Position numbers and translations under genes: made by a program
Notes under the pieces: generated by a model
Told to the model about the DNA's origin: nothing
Seen by the model: the letters and a program-made list of their open reading frames with translations, nothing else
Database searches by the model: none
In this document: positions 31,984 through 41,907 of the stretch, piece by piece
Layout of the letters: each line of letters opens with the position of its first letter
Position numbering within the stretch: position 1 is the first letter of the stretch
Source of the DNA: Deinococcus indicus
GTDB taxonomy: Bacteria; Deinococcota; Deinococci; Deinococcales; Deinococcaceae
Assembly (NCBI RefSeq): GCF_002198095.1
Contig: NZ_NHMK01000009.1
Location: 925,509 to 989,508, forward strand
Length of the DNA: 64,000 nucleotides
Direction of reading: 5' to 3'

Positions 31984-34257
31984 TCAGTGCAGGGCCGGGT
32001 CGAAGGGGCCGGCGGGCGGGGCGTCCCACGCGGCCGATTCCAGCATGGTCAGGAACGTGTCGACCAGATCCGGGTCGAGGTGCGTGCCGGCCACGCGCCG
32101 GAGCTCGCGCAGCGTCTCGGAGCGGGACCAGGGGGCCTTGTAGGGCCGCTCGCTGCTCAGGGCGTCGAACACGTCCACGACCGCGAACAGGCGCGCCAGC
32201 AGCGGAATGTCACGCCCACCCAGCCCGTCGGGGTAGCCGGTGCCGTCCCAGCGTTCGTGGTGGTGCCGGACGATCTGCAGCACCTCGGGCGGCACGAGGC
32301 CCTGCTCGCGCAGCAGCGTCTCGCCGATCGTGACGTGCCGCCGCATCCAGCGCCACTCGGGGGCGGTCAGGGCGCCCCGCTTGTGCAGCACGTCGTCCGC
32401 GATGGCGATCTTGCCCAGGTCGTGCAGGTACGCGCCCCAGCGCAGGTGCGCCAGCTGCGTGCTCGGCAGGTCCAGCGCCTGCCCCAGCCGCAGGGCCAGC
32501 GTGGTCACGCGGTCGGTGTGGCCCTTGGTCTCGAAACTGCGGTACTCCAGCACGCGCCCCAGCACCCGGAAGGTCTGCTCGCGCACCTGCGCGAGGTCCC
32601 GCAGGACCCGCTGCTGCTCGCTGGCCTTGCCCACCTGCGCCGCCAGCACGCTCAACAGCGGCAGCGTGGCGGGCGGCGGCGGCGCGTCGTGCAGCAGCGC
32701 CAGCACGCCGGTCGCCTGACCGCCGACCTGCACGGGACTGACACTCAGGAACGCCGGCGCCGGGCCGGCCAGCGTGAGCTGCCGCGACTCGCCCTGCCCG
32801 GCCGCGCGCCACAGTTCGGCCTGCAGGTGCGCCTCGCGCAGCGCCGTCACCGTCCCGGCCGATGCCGCCAGATCCCGGCCGGTGTCGGCCACGCCGGCAC
32901 TGCCCGGAGCCGTCAGGTACGCGCCGCCCACCGCGCCGCCGTCGCCGGTCAGGTGGCCCAGGCCGCGCCCGGCGATCTGGCTGGGAATCTGGCTGTCACC
33001 CAAGCTGCCCAGCACGCTCAGCAGCGTCGGCGAGAGCGTCACGCCGCCCTCCTGCCGCCGTTCCAGGCCGCGCGGACCGGTCGCGTGGACGGGGTCGCGG
33101 GCCGCGCGGCGCAGCGTGTCCCAGATCAGGTCGTCCGGGTCGCTCAGCCAGGGGGGCGCGCACGCGTCCAGCTGGAACGCCCACGCACCCCCGGCCGCCT
33201 CGGGGGACGTCAGCGGGATCAGCAGCGTCCACCGTCCCAGGTCCAGCAGCGCCGGGGCGGGCGGGGGGCGGCTGTCCGGGCGGCGCGTCAGGTGCAGGCT
33301 CAGGTGGAGGCTGCGGGCGGCGCGGCGCAGGGCGGCGGCGTCCAGCGTGCCGGTCTGGATCAGGGCGCCGCGCCGGGTCAGCAGGGCCGCGCCGCGCGCG
33401 CGGATCAGGCGTTGCGCGGCCTGCAGGGCTTCCTCGGGCAGGGCGTGACCGTCACGCAGGGCCTGCGCGGCCCCCTGGAGGTCCAGGCTCAGGCGGGCCA
33501 CGCGGGCGGCGCGGGCCAGTTCGAGCTGCCGGGCGGCGGCGCGCGCCGTGACGGACATGGCCTGCGCGGCGGCGTGGGCGTCCGGGCCAGGGGGAGCGGC
33601 CAGCCACAGGCGGCCCAGCGTGGCGTGCGGCGGGCCGATGTTCAGGGCGTGCGGGGCCGCCGCGTGCAGACCGGTCAGGGGGCCGTCGGTCACGGATGGG
33701 TCGGTCAGGGGCCAGTCGGCCAGGGGCAGGTCGGTCAGTTCCTCGCCGTCGCTGAGTTGCGCGCGCAGCACGCCGGCCCGCCTCAGGAACGGGGCGGCGG
33801 CGGCCAGCGCCTGCGCCGGCGGGAGGGTCAGGCAGGGCAGCAGTTCGGCCGGCAGGTCGGCGGGCCGCGGCGCGTGCAGGGCCGGACCGGCCGCGAGCAG
33901 GGCTGGGCCGTTGCGTCCGGCGGCCGGCTGGCCGGACCAGTCCAGGCGCAGCAGCGCCCCCCCCGGCACGGTCCCCTGCACCGTCGCGGACGGCGCCTGC
34001 CGGTGCGCGCCGGGCAGCCGGACGGCGCGGTGGCGGGGCCGCGTCAGTGTCACGGGCTCTCCCCAGGCGGCGCGGTGAAGGTCCAGCGTGCCCAGCTGGG
34101 CCAGCCAAGGCAGGGCGGCGCGGTGCGCGGCGGGCGAACCGCAGGTGTCGGGCGGCACGCCCCGGCCGGGCCGCAGCGTCAGCAGCAGGTGTTCCGGCCC
34201 GGCGCCGGAATGATCCGGGACCGGTGGGGTCGTGGGGGGGGCGGTCCTGCGGGCCAT
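31984..34257 (-). CDS. HD-GYP domain protein (putative cyclic-di-GMP phosphodiesterase)
   Basis: A 757-residue protein. The C-terminal HD-GYP domain (about residues 560-740) has HDLGK near 613, [16 protein letters not shown] near 672 and [15 protein letters not shown], so the metal-ligand and GYP motifs are intact. The first 560 residues are Ala/Leu/Arg-rich with GAF-like hints ([29 protein letters not shown]) but no motif I can name; no membrane helices. It may hydrolyse cyclic-di-GMP in response to an unknown signal. GGAGGAAGAAGCCC precedes ATG 34257. Confidence 0.88.
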   Translation of the reverse strand: MARRTAPPTTPPVPDHSGAGPEHLLLTLRPGRGVPPDTCGSPAAHRAALPWLAQLGTLDLHRAAWGEPVTLTRPRHRAVRLPGAHRQAPSATVQGTVPGGALLRLDWSGQPAAGRNGPALLAAGPALHAPRPADLPAELLPCLTLPPAQALAAAAPFLRRAGVLRAQLSDGEELTDLPLADWPLTDPSVTDGPLTGLHAAAPHALNIGPPHATLGRLWLAAPPGPDAHAAAQAMSVTARAAARQLELARAARVARLSLDLQGAAQALRDGHALPEEALQAAQRLIRARGAALLTRRGALIQTGTLDAAALRRAARSLHLSLHLTRRPDSRPPPAPALLDLGRWTLLIPLTSPEAAGGAWAFQLDACAPPWLSDPDDLIWDTLRRAARDPVHATGPRGLERRQEGGVTLSPTLLSVLGSLGDSQIPSQIAGRGLGHLTGDGGAVGGAYLTAPGSAGVADTGRDLAASAGTVTALREAHLQAELWRAAGQGESRQLTLAGPAPAFLSVSPVQVGGQATGVLALLHDAPPPPATLPLLSVLAAQVGKASEQQRVLRDLAQVREQTFRVLGRVLEYRSFETKGHTDRVTTLALRLGQALDLPSTQLAHLRWGAYLHDLGKIAIADDVLHKRGALTAPEWRWMRRHVTIGETLLREQGLVPPEVLQIVRHHHERWDGTGYPDGLGGRDIPLLARLFAVVDVFDALSSERPYKAPWSRSETLRELRRVAGTHLDPDLVDTFLTMLESAAWDAPPAGPFDPALH

Positions 34258-34325
34258 GGGCTTCTTCCTCCGGGGGTGCGCTGACCGGCAGTGTAAAGCC
34301 AGGACCGGACCCGGTGGAAGGTGCC

Positions 34326-34391
34326 GGGTGCGCGGCTTCGGGGGTGCGCGGCTTCGGAGGTGCGCGGGTTCCGGGGTGCGCGGGCCGCGCG
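34326..34391. repeat. Short tandem repeats upstream of prmA
   Basis: About four imperfect units of 15-17 bp built on GGTGCGCGGCTTCGG, ending just before the TAGACT -10 box of prmA at 34393. It lies in the divergent HD-GYP/prmA gap. Confidence 0.75.
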
Positions 34392-34404
34392 GTAGACTGT
34401 GGGG

Positions 34405-35214
34405 ATGCTGGTCTACCACCTTCCCGGAACGTTCGAAACGCGCGAGGCTCACCTCGACCTGCTGTGGGAGGCCGGCGCGACCGGCCTGGAGGAACGCGCC
34501 GGCCTGATCCGCGCGTACTTCGACGGGCAGACCGACCTGCCGGCCGACATCAGCGACGGCGAGTGGCGCGACGAGGCCGACCAGGACTGGCAGGCGGAGT
34601 TCAAGGCGAACCTGCGGCCCGTGCAGGCCGGGCGCGTGACCATCGTGCCGCCGTGGCTGCGCGCTGAGGTGCCGGCTGGGCAGGTGCCGCTGATCATTGA
34701 GCCGGGCATGGCCTTCGGGACCGGGCATCACGCGACGACCCGCATGGCCGTCGAGGCGCTCTCGGCGCTGGATCTGGCCGGGCAGACGGTGCTGGACGTG
34801 GGCACCGGCAGCGGCGTGCTGGCCATCGCGGCGGCGCTGCTGGACGCCCGTTACGCGCTGGGCGTGGATATCGACCCGGTCACCATTCCGATCGCCACCG
34901 AGAACGCCGGGCAGAACGGCGTGCCGGAGGGCCGCGCGGCGTTCATGGTGGGCACGCTGGGCGACGACCTGCCGGGCGACGTGGTCACGGACGGCGTGTT
35001 CGACGTGCTGGTCGCGAACCTGTACGCGGAACTGCACGACCTGCTCGTGGGCGCGTACGTGGGGCACCTGCGCGCGGGCGGGCCGCTGATCCTGACCGGC
35101 ATCCTGGTCAGCAAGCTGCCGCTGGTGCAGGACGCCCTGGACCGCGAGGGCTTCACGGACGTGCAGGTCCGCACGGACGGCGACTGGGCGCTCGTGACCG
35201 CCCGCAGCGCATGA
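34405..35214 (+). CDS. prmA: Ribosomal protein L11 methyltransferase
   Basis: Methylates lysines and the N-terminus of ribosomal protein L11 using S-adenosylmethionine. The 269 residues include an N-terminal recognition domain, the family motif [14 protein letters not shown] near 100, and the SAM-binding [13 protein letters not shown] near 130, DIDPVTI, and VANLYAEL (NxxY-like motif). I start at ATG 34405 because TAGACT (34393-34398) is 6 nt upstream (leaderless); an in-frame ATG at 34399 abuts that box. Its stop overlaps the rsmE ATG as ATGA. Confidence 0.95.
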   Translation: MLVYHLPGTFETREAHLDLLWEAGATGLEERAGLIRAYFDGQTDLPADISDGEWRDEADQDWQAEFKANLRPVQAGRVTIVPPWLRAEVPAGQVPLIIEPGMAFGTGHHATTRMAVEALSALDLAGQTVLDVGTGSGVLAIAAALLDARYALGVDIDPVTIPIATENAGQNGVPEGRAAFMVGTLGDDLPGDVVTDGVFDVLVANLYAELHDLLVGAYVGHLRAGGPLILTGILVSKLPLVQDALDREGFTDVQVRTDGDWALVTARSA

Positions 35215-35960
35215 GGCCCGACCAGCCCCGCGCCGATCTGCCCCGTGCCGACCAGCCGCGTGCCGATCTGCCGCGCCACCGGGTGCGGGTGCCGGCCCTG
35301 TCGGCGGTCATGACGCTGGGGCCGGGCGAGGCGCGGCACCTGCACGTCCTGCGGCTGCGCGCCGGGGACGCCCTGCGGGTGTTCGACGGTCAGGGCACCG
35401 AGGCGCTCGCCACCCTGACCGAGCTGGAGGAAGCCCGCGCCACGCTGCACCTGGGCGAGGCCATCGAGACGCACCTGGAAACGCCGCAGCCGGTCACCCT
35501 GGCCGCCGCGCTGCTCAAGGGCGACAAGCTGAGCGACGTGGTGCGGGCCGCCACTGAACTGGGCGTGAGCGCCGTGCAACTGACCGTCACGGCGCGCGCG
35601 GACGCCCGCGAGATCGGCGCGCAGAAACTCGACCGCCTGAACCGCGTGGCGCAGGAGGCCGCCAAGCAGTCGCGCCGCAACGTGATTCCGCCCGTGCTGG
35701 CGCCCGTGCCGCTGGGCAGCGTACCGCTGACCGGGCAGGTGTTCGTCGCGCAGCCCGGTTCGAACACCCGCCTGACCGACGTGCTCGACTGGTCGGCGCC
35801 CGTGACCCTGATCACCGGCCCCGAGGGCGGCCTGACCGACACCGAGGTCGCGCGGCTGGTGGCGGGCGGCGCGCACGCCGTGACGCTGGGACCGCGCATC
35901 CTGCGGGCCGAGACGGCCCCGGTCGCGCTGCTGGGCGCCATCGCCGCACTGGGGTTGTAG
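35211..35960 (+). CDS. rsmE: 16S rRNA m3U1498 methyltransferase
   Basis: SPOUT-family enzyme, 249 residues: PUA-like N-terminal domain ([16 protein letters not shown]) and the SPOUT knot with [30 protein letters not shown] and [16 protein letters not shown]. The first 22 residues are an added repetitive tail, two copies of [10 protein letters not shown], encoded by a tandem DNA repeat (35217-35280). The ATG overlaps the prmA stop by ATGA, so both ribosome-modifying enzymes are made together. Confidence 0.94.
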   Translation: MRPDQPRADLPRADQPRADLPRHRVRVPALSAVMTLGPGEARHLHVLRLRAGDALRVFDGQGTEALATLTELEEARATLHLGEAIETHLETPQPVTLAAALLKGDKLSDVVRAATELGVSAVQLTVTARADAREIGAQKLDRLNRVAQEAAKQSRRNVIPPVLAPVPLGSVPLTGQVFVAQPGSNTRLTDVLDWSAPVTLITGPEGGLTDTEVARLVAGGAHAVTLGPRILRAETAPVALLGAIAALGL

Positions 35961-36022
35961 AAACGGGCCTGCAGCGACAGATTTGCAGCGAGGAGGGGTG
36001 TCGTGCCGGAGGGGGTCGGCCG

Positions 36023-36760
36023 TTACGGCGTGGCCGCCGCCTGCGCATGCGGGACGAGTTGCCGCCAGGACTGCACGTTTCCGATCTGCACAGTCACGAA
36101 GCGTTCCAGCGCCCGCCACAGCGCGGGCCGCTGCGCGGCGGGCAACGGCGCGTCCATGCTGGCACGCACGGTGCGGCGGACCACGCCCCGCAGGAAGTCC
36201 AGCGAGTCCGGCGGGTAGGCGGGCAGCGCCGCGCAGTCACGGCACAGCAGCTGCCCCCCCAGCGGGTCCGGGTGCGCCGGCTCGGGGGCGCGGCAGCGGG
36301 CGCAGTGGGCGGTCTGCGGGACGAACCCGGCCAGGGCCAGCAGTTTGTAACTCATGACCAGCGCCACCCATTCCGGGTCCGGCTGGTGCGCCACGCCGCG
36401 CAGCGCGCCCGCGAACAGGTCGAAGGCCTGCTCGCTGAACTCGCCTTCCTGGAACAGCGCGTCGGCGAATTCGGCCATCAGGTGCGCGAAGGCGTAGCGT
36501 TCCGGCTGCGCCAGGGTGGGCAGTGCACCCTCCAGCACCGCCTGCTGCACGCTGGCGAGGTCGTTGTGCGGCCCCTGGTACACCTGCACGTGAACGTGGT
36601 GAAACAGGTTCAGGCGGCTGGCCAGGGGACCGCGCACCCCGCCGCGCGCCACGGCCTTCAGCTTGCCCTGCGGGGTCAGCAGCGACAGCAGGATGTCCCC
36701 GGCGGGCGTCACGCGGCGGCGGATGACGACGCCGCTGCGGTTGGCGGTGCGGGACCTCAA
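36023..36760 (-). CDS. recO: DNA repair protein RecO
   Basis: RecO loads RecA on SSB-coated single-stranded DNA in the RecFOR pathway, the main recombination route in Deinococcus, which lacks RecBCD. The 245 residues comprise an N-terminal OB fold ([23 protein letters not shown]), a helical domain and a zinc finger (CARC...CRDC near 155-180). Start is a TTG at 36760-36758, overlapping as TTGA the stop of a 16-codon leaderless micro-ORF; there is no Shine-Dalgarno. Translation is therefore probably coupled. Confidence 0.93.
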   Translation of the reverse strand: MRSRTANRSGVVIRRRVTPAGDILLSLLTPQGKLKAVARGGVRGPLASRLNLFHHVHVQVYQGPHNDLASVQQAVLEGALPTLAQPERYAFAHLMAEFADALFQEGEFSEQAFDLFAGALRGVAHQPDPEWVALVMSYKLLALAGFVPQTAHCARCRAPEPAHPDPLGGQLLCRDCAALPAYPPDSLDFLRGVVRRTVRASMDAPLPAAQRPALWRALERFVTVQIGNVQSWRQLVPHAQAAATP

Positions 36761-36807
36761 GGGCGCGGCCGGCCGGGGCGGGAGGAACGGGGCGGGAGGC
36801 AGGTCAC
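36757..36807 (-). CDS. Leaderless micro-ORF (16 codons) coupled to recO
   Basis: GTG at 36807-36805, peptide [16 protein letters not shown], stop TGA overlapping the recO TTG as TTGA. TAGACT (36820-36815) lies 7 nt before the GTG. The peptide is Pro/Arg-rich with no known relatives that I can name. It explains how recO can use a weak TTG start. Confidence 0.62.
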   Translation of the reverse strand: MTCLPPRSSRPGRPRP

Positions 36808-36891
36808 AGCCTCCAGTCTACCCTGCCGCCCACGGCGGCCCTGTGCCCGTTTCCACTTTGCTGGGCGGCGTCGGCGCCTACACTGGACGGA

Positions 36892-37320
36892 ATGAACGAC
36901 CCGCACCGGAAGGGAGCGCCCGCGCGGGCGCACGACGTCAGGGACCTGCTGCGGGAGCTGTTCCCCGAAACGCACCGCGAACTGTTCGGCGAGCAGGACG
37001 CCGCCCGCTCCGCCCCGCCCACTCTGGGCCTGTACCCGGTCGCGGACGGCCGGCTGGCGCTGGTGCATGGCGAGCAGCTGGCCGAGTTCACGCCACTGGA
37101 CCCGAAGACGCGCGGCGCGCTGCACTGCGACCTGTGCCACTACACCCGCAGCCGCAGCGAGGCCGCGCTGTACCGCGTGCAGGTGGGCGCGCGCCGCACG
37201 CGCTACGTGACGCTCTGCACCGCCACCGAGGGCTGCCAGAAACGCGCGGGTACACGCGGCCTGGAATCCCTGGCAGAGCGCATCTTCCCCATCGAACCGA
37301 TCGGTCCCGGCGACCACTGA
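36892..37320 (+). CDS. FBP-type treble-clef zinc protein (EF-G-binding-domain-like)
   Basis: A 142-residue protein whose C-terminal half (about 80-125) resembles the treble-clef zinc finger of FusB/FBP proteins that bind elongation factor G: CDLCHYTRSRSEAALYRV, a basic RRTRYVTLC and TEGC, giving four Cys ligands. The N-terminal half is a short helix-rich region. A role in translation or ribosome rescue is inferred by similarity only. TACACT lies 7 nt before ATG 36892 (leaderless). Its TGA stop is also the first three bases of repeat copy D. Confidence 0.68.
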   Translation: MNDPHRKGAPARAHDVRDLLRELFPETHRELFGEQDAARSAPPTLGLYPVADGRLALVHGEQLAEFTPLDPKTRGALHCDLCHYTRSRSEAALYRVQVGARRTRYVTLCTATEGCQKRAGTRGLESLAERIFPIEPIGPGDH

Positions 37321-37379
37321 TACGGACTCCGTTTGTTTGCCCGGACCCGGCTGGCTTTACAGCCCCTTCAAGTCCGTAT
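37318..37379 (+). repeat. Dispersed TGATACGG-type repeat, copy D (short form)
   Basis: Starts TGATACGGACTCCGTTTG and ends CAAGTCCGTATG; only 62 bp, with the inner part deleted. Its leading TGA is the stop codon of the preceding gene. Confidence 0.78.
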
Positions 37380-37601
37380 GGGCAATGGTGCGGACACTTT
37401 CAAGCGGCAGAGGGGACAAGCATGGAACACGTCTTCTGTCACGCCATGCCTGCTCACCCCCTTCCAGCCTCCCCTCTCAAGGGAGAGGAGTAAACATGGC
37501 GTGTTCATCGCTGGTCTGCCCGGAAGTCATGAACCTGTCTGCACCATCGATGAGCTGAATTGCGGATGCGCGGGGCGCGGGCGTGTGATCTGCTGCGCTC
37601 C

Positions 37602-38681
37602 ATGACCGATCCCACCCGGCTGCCCTCCATGCAGGACACCCCTGCCGACCCGTCGCTGCGTGACCTGTCGTTCCAGGATCTGGGAACCGCCGAGTACGCG
37701 GCGCTGCTGACGCTGGCGCACCCGGAGAAACCGACGGACGCCGTGAATCTGGAGCGGCTGGCGGCGGGGCGACTGCCGGGCGAGCATCACTCGCAGCGCG
37801 GGGCGTTCCTGGGCGGCGCGCTGGTCGGGGCAGTGCAGACGGGCGTGCCGGGCATGGACAACCACGACGGGTGGCTGGACCTGACGGTCACGCTGCACCC
37901 GGAGTACCGGCGCTCCGCGCTGGCCGACGCACTGGTCGAGTACGGCCTGGAGGTGCTGCGCGCGGCGGGCGCGCGGGTGGCCGTCACGCGCCTGCGCGAG
38001 GGCTGGTGGGAGGCCGGGTACCTGCTGCGGCGTGGCTGGGCGGAACACGACCGCATGTGGAGCAGCGTCCTGGACCTGCGCACCCTGGATTTCGCGGCGT
38101 TCGCTGCCGAGGAGGCACGCGCCCTGGCGGGTGGCGTGCGGATCGTGTCGCTGGCGGACCTGACTGCCCCCGGCGCGGACCCCTGGGACACGCACCCGCG
38201 CGAGCACTACGACCTGATCCGCACCCTGCTGACCGACGTGCCCAGCGCGACGCCCGTGCAGGTCTGGCCGTTCGAAATCTGGCGGATGCGGATGCCGCAG
38301 CGTGAACTGGACCCGCGCGGCCTGATGATCGCCGTCGCCCCGGACGGCGCGTGGGTGGGGACCAGTCAGCTGGCGCAGACGCTGCCGGCCCAGCCGGGCC
38401 ACCTGCACAACGGCCTGACCGGCGTGCGCCGCGAGTGGCGCGGCCACGGCCTGGGCCTCGCGCTGAAACTCGCGGCAGCCCGCGCGGCCCTGGCACGCGG
38501 TTTCACGCACTCGCACACCGGCAACCACACCGGGAACGCGCCCATGCTGGCCATCAACGAGCGCCTGGGTTTCACGCGCGAGGCGGCCATGCTCACCCTG
38601 CGGCGGTCCGTGGAGGGTGGTCAGTCGGCAGGCGAGGCGGCGCGCGCGTTCGTGAGCAGCATGGCGTCGCCCAGCGAGTAG
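37602..38681 (+). CDS. GNAT acetyltransferase with two tandem GNAT folds
   Basis: A 359-residue protein with two N-acetyltransferase folds: the first about residues 15-165 (LTVTLHPEYRRSALADALVEYGLEVLRAAG), the second about 180-345 with a clear acetyl-CoA site (GVRREWRGHGLGLALKLAAARAAL) and the ending NAPMLAINERLGFTREA. Only the second half keeps the full RxxGxG/A signature. Substrate unknown. Start is uncertain: ATG 37602 is chosen, but in-frame ATGs at 37566 and 37629 are possible. Its 3' end overlaps the queA 3' end on the other strand by 61 bp. Confidence 0.85.
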   Translation: MTDPTRLPSMQDTPADPSLRDLSFQDLGTAEYAALLTLAHPEKPTDAVNLERLAAGRLPGEHHSQRGAFLGGALVGAVQTGVPGMDNHDGWLDLTVTLHPEYRRSALADALVEYGLEVLRAAGARVAVTRLREGWWEAGYLLRRGWAEHDRMWSSVLDLRTLDFAAFAAEEARALAGGVRIVSLADLTAPGADPWDTHPREHYDLIRTLLTDVPSATPVQVWPFEIWRMRMPQRELDPRGLMIAVAPDGAWVGTSQLAQTLPAQPGHLHNGLTGVRREWRGHGLGLALKLAAARAALARGFTHSHTGNHTGNAPMLAINERLGFTREAAMLTLRRSVEGGQSAGEAARAFVSSMASPSE

Positions 38682-39778
38682 AAGCGGTAGTCGCCGTGCA
38701 GAGCGGCGTCGTACGCGGCCTGAATGCGGTCCTCTCCGGCGAAGGCGGTCACGAGCAGCAGCAGGGTGCTGCCGGGCAGGTGCAGGTTGGTGATCAGCAG
38801 GTCCGGGACGTTCACGGGCGTGCCGGGCGTGATGAAGATGCGGGTGTCGCCCTCGCCCGCGCGGACCTGCGTGCCGTCCCAGGCGCTTTCCAGGGTGCGG
38901 ACGGTGGTGGTGCCGACCGCGATGACGCGCCGTCCGGCGGCGCGGGCGTGGTTGATGGCCTGCGCCGCCTCGGGGGTCACGGAGTAGCGTTCGGCGTGCA
39001 TGGTGTGCTCGGCGACCGGGCCGGTGACGGGTTTGAAGGTCCCGGCCCCGACGTGCAGGGTGACGGTGGTGCGTTCCACCCCGGCGGCGTCCAGCGCGGC
39101 GAGCAGGTCCGGCGTGAAGTGCAGGCCGGCGGTGGGGGCGGCCACGCTGCCGGGCGCGCGGGCGTACACGGTCTGGTAGCGTTCCCGCCACGTGTCGTCG
39201 CTGCTGCCGGGGTCGATGTACGGCGGCAGCGGCAGGCGGCCGATGTCGTCCAGGTGGGGTTTGATGTCGTGGTCGAAGGCCAGGATGCGGGCGCCGTCCT
39301 CCAGTTGCCCGACCACGCGGGCGCGCTGGCGGTGCTCGCCGTCGCCGAGCCACAGTTCGTTCCCGGCACGGCGGGCGGGTTTCAGGTACGCGCTCCACAG
39401 GTGTGGGCCGTGGTGGGCGCTCAGGTCCGGCAGGTCCTCCTCGCGCAGCAGCAGGACTTCCACCTGTCCGCCTCCGTGGCCGGCGGCGTCCACGGGTTTG
39501 CGGGCCATGACGCGCGCCGGGATGACGCGGCTCTCGTTGAAGACCAGCAGGTCGCCGGGGCGCAGCAGGCCCGGCAGGTCCCGGAAGATGTGGTGCGTGA
39601 CGGTCTGCCCCACGAGCATCAGGCGGGAGGTGTCGCGGGGTTCCGCGCCGGTCTGCGCGATGCGTTCGGGCGGCAGGTCGAAGTTCAGGCGGGCCAGGGT
39701 CGCGTCGGCGTGCGCGGCCTGTTCGGCGCTGAGGGTGGTGACGGGCGACATGCCGCCGGGCTGCGGTGCGTCTGGCAC
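38621..39778 (-). CDS. queA: QueA, tRNA queuosine precursor ribosyltransferase-isomerase
   Basis: Transfers ribose from S-adenosylmethionine to preQ1-modified tRNA in queuosine synthesis. The 385-residue protein has the family motifs FDLPPERIAQ, FNESRVIPARV, VAAPTAGLHFT and TNLHLPGSTLLLLV, and ends YRFYSLGDAML. I choose GTG 39778 as start because GAGGAG lies 9 nt upstream in the end of the NYN gene; an ATG 27 bases later is the alternative. The gap to the NYN gene is 4 bp, so the two form an operon. Confidence 0.93.
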   Translation of the reverse strand: MPDAPQPGGMSPVTTLSAEQAAHADATLARLNFDLPPERIAQTGAEPRDTSRLMLVGQTVTHHIFRDLPGLLRPGDLLVFNESRVIPARVMARKPVDAAGHGGGQVEVLLLREEDLPDLSAHHGPHLWSAYLKPARRAGNELWLGDGEHRQRARVVGQLEDGARILAFDHDIKPHLDDIGRLPLPPYIDPGSSDDTWRERYQTVYARAPGSVAAPTAGLHFTPDLLAALDAAGVERTTVTLHVGAGTFKPVTGPVAEHTMHAERYSVTPEAAQAINHARAAGRRVIAVGTTTVRTLESAWDGTQVRAGEGDTRIFITPGTPVNVPDLLITNLHLPGSTLLLLVTAFAGEDRIQAAYDAALHGDYRFYSLGDAMLLTNARAASPAD

Positions 39779-39782
39779 GGCC

Positions 39783-40331
39783 TTACTCCTCGGTCTTGCT
39801 GGCCTTGGGCGTGCGGGCGGGCATCAGGCCGCCCTCGATGTCGGGCAGGTGCGTGAAGCGGTCGGCGGCGTCGATGAGTTTCTGCGCGGTGTGCTCGCGG
39901 AACGCGATGACCTCCACGCGCTTGCCGCGTTCCTGAAGCACCTCGACGATGTCGGTGTAGTCGCCGTCGCCGCTGCCCAGCACGATAACGTCCATGTGGT
40001 CCATCATGCGGACCATGTCGGCCACGATGCCCATGTCCCAGTTGCCCTCGTAGATGGCCTTGCCGCCGTCCGTGACGTGGTGCAGCGTGAGGTTCATGCG
40101 GCGCACCTTGAAGCCCAGCGTGGACAGTTTGTAGATGAACGGGCGGGCGGTCGCCTCGTTCTCGCGTTCCACGGTGTAACTGATGGCGTGCACGAGTTCG
40201 CGGTCGTGCGTGGCGACGTTCAGGATCGTCTCGAAGTTCACGGTGCGTTCCAGCAGGTCGCGGGCCGAGTGGTAGAGGTTCTGGGTGTCGATGAACACCC
40301 CGACGCGCGGACGGTGGACGATGTACTGCAT
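39783..40331 (-). CDS. NYN domain protein (LabA/DUF88 type)
   Basis: A 182-residue PIN-like NYN domain protein, a family of predicted RNA nucleases. Conserved acidic residues are visible in VGVFIDTQNLYHS, DMGIVADMVRM and VLGSGDGDYTDIVEVLQERGKRVEV, the LabA-type core. The C-terminus is a short charged tail. ACAGGAGAACTTCA precedes the ATG. Its partner queA modifies tRNA; a link to RNA metabolism is plausible but not shown. Confidence 0.88.
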   Translation of the reverse strand: MQYIVHRPRVGVFIDTQNLYHSARDLLERTVNFETILNVATHDRELVHAISYTVERENEATARPFIYKLSTLGFKVRRMNLTLHHVTDGGKAIYEGNWDMGIVADMVRMMDHMDVIVLGSGDGDYTDIVEVLQERGKRVEVIAFREHTAQKLIDAADRFTHLPDIEGGLMPARTPKASKTEE

Positions 40332-40545
40332 TGAAGTTCTCCTGTTGGGCGGGGCTCAGTGGGGTGGGGCGGGAAAGGAAAGGGCCGGGCGACGGAAGGC
40401 AAAAGGGAAAAGACGCAAAAGAGGAACGCTCGGCGCGGGGGCCGGGCGCCAGAAGTGTAACACCCGCCTGCCCCGCTCACGCGACCGGCGGGGCTGACCG
40501 CACAAGGGGGGCATCCGCGCCCGCGCGGGCCGTTACCCTGTGGGC

Positions 40546-41823
40546 ATGACGAGCGACACGGTGAGCACGGGAACGGGACTGGAGCGGGCGCGCGCGGCGT
40601 ACGAGGCGGTGCGGGCGCAGGGCCTGAAGCTGAACATGCAGCGCGGGCAGCCCGCCGACGCGGACTTCGACCTGAGTAACGGCCTGCTGGGCGCGCTGGG
40701 CGAGAACGACACGCACATGGACGGCCTGGACCTGCGCAACTACCCCGGCGGCGTGGCGGGCCTGCCGTCCGCGCGGGCGCTGTTCGGCGCGTACTTGGAC
40801 CTGAAGCCCGAGAACATGATCGTGTGGAACAACGCCAGCCTGGAACTCCAGGGCTACGTGCTGACGTTCGCGCTGCTGCACGGCCTGCGCGGCGGGCAGC
40901 CCTGGGCGGGGCAGTCGCCGAAGATGATCGTGACGGTGCCCGGCTACGACCGGCACTTCCTGCTGCTGGAGACGCTGGGCTTCGAGCTGCTGACCGTGGA
41001 CATGCAGGCCGACGGGCCGGACGTGGACGCCATCGAGCGGCTCGCGGCGGCCGATCCGTCCGTGAAGGGCGTGCTGTTCGTGCCGACGTACTCGAATCCC
41101 GGCGGCGAGACCATCAGCGCCGAGAAGGCCCGCCGCCTGACCTCGCTGAAGGCCGCTGCGCAGGACTTCACGATCTTCGCGGACGACGCGTACCGCGTGC
41201 ATCACCTGTCGCCGGACCCGGCCGCGCAGGACCGGCCGGTGAATCTCGTGGCGCTGTCCCGTGACGGGGGCTTCCCGGACCGGGCGTTCGTGTTCGCCAG
41301 CACCAGCAAGGTCACGTTCGCCGGGGCGGGCCTGGGCTTCCTGGGCAGCAGCGAGGACAACGTGAAGTGGCTCTCGAAGTACCTGAACGCGCAGAGCATC
41401 GGCCCGAACAAGGTCGAACAGGCGCGGCACGTGAAGTTCCTGCGTGATTACCCCGGCGGGCTGGAGGGCCTGATGGCGGCACACGCGGCGCTGATCGAAC
41501 CGAAGTTCCGCGCGGTGAACGAGGTCCTGAGCGAGGAGCTCGGCACGGACGGCACGTTCGCCAGCTGGAAGAATCCGCGCGGCGGGTACTTCATCAGCCT
41601 CGATACGGCCGAGCCGGTCGCGGACCGCGTGGTGGCCCTGGCCGACGCGGTGGGCGTGAGCCTGACCCCGGCGGGCGCCACGTACCCCGGCGGGAAGGAC
41701 CCGCACAACAGCAACATCCGCCTCGCGCCGACCCGCCCGCCGGTCGAGGAAGTCTACGTGGCGATGCGCGCCGTGGCCGCCTGCGTGCGGCTGGCGACCG
41801 AGGAGTACCGCGCGCGCGGCTGA
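40546..41823 (+). CDS. Class I aminotransferase (aspartate aminotransferase, Ic-type)
   Basis: PLP-dependent aminotransferase of 425 residues. Seen: LKLNMQRGQPAD at the N-terminus, NYPGGVAGLPSAR, the substrate-binding VPTYSNPGGETIS, FADDAYRVHH and the PLP lysine in STSKVTFAGAGLGF near 250. The NMxxGQP start and overall length match the aspartate aminotransferase subgroup found in actinobacteria and Deinococcus rather than the AspC type. TACCCT lies 6 nt before ATG 40546, a leaderless start. Confidence 0.9.
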   Translation: MTSDTVSTGTGLERARAAYEAVRAQGLKLNMQRGQPADADFDLSNGLLGALGENDTHMDGLDLRNYPGGVAGLPSARALFGAYLDLKPENMIVWNNASLELQGYVLTFALLHGLRGGQPWAGQSPKMIVTVPGYDRHFLLLETLGFELLTVDMQADGPDVDAIERLAAADPSVKGVLFVPTYSNPGGETISAEKARRLTSLKAAAQDFTIFADDAYRVHHLSPDPAAQDRPVNLVALSRDGGFPDRAFVFASTSKVTFAGAGLGFLGSSEDNVKWLSKYLNAQSIGPNKVEQARHVKFLRDYPGGLEGLMAAHAALIEPKFRAVNEVLSEELGTDGTFASWKNPRGGYFISLDTAEPVADRVVALADAVGVSLTPAGATYPGGKDPHNSNIRLAPTRPPVEEVYVAMRAVAACVRLATEEYRARG

Positions 41824-41884
41824 CGCGACCAGCAGCCCTGAACGCGCCGCCCCGGTCCACACGCGACCGGGGGCGTTTACTTGA

Positions 41885-41894
41885 CTTCATGAAG
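41885..41894. promoter_or_regulatory. CTTCATGAAG palindrome before the MarR-type gene
   Basis: A 10-bp perfect palindrome beginning 23 bp before the regulator start, in an AT-richer stretch (TTTACTTGA). MarR-type regulators often bind such sites in their own promoters. Confidence 0.4.
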
Positions 41895-41907
41895 GCGCGC
41901 GGCGACC

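Noticed and set aside
37466..37492. CCTCCCCTCTCAAGGGAGAGGAG as a terminator before the GNAT gene
   Set aside because: The arms pair poorly when aligned, and no gene on either strand ends nearby.
37333..37605. 90-codon frame ending in a TGA that overlaps the GNAT ATG
   Set aside because: It runs through repeat copy D and has no promoter or ribosome site at a start codon; composition is not protein-like.
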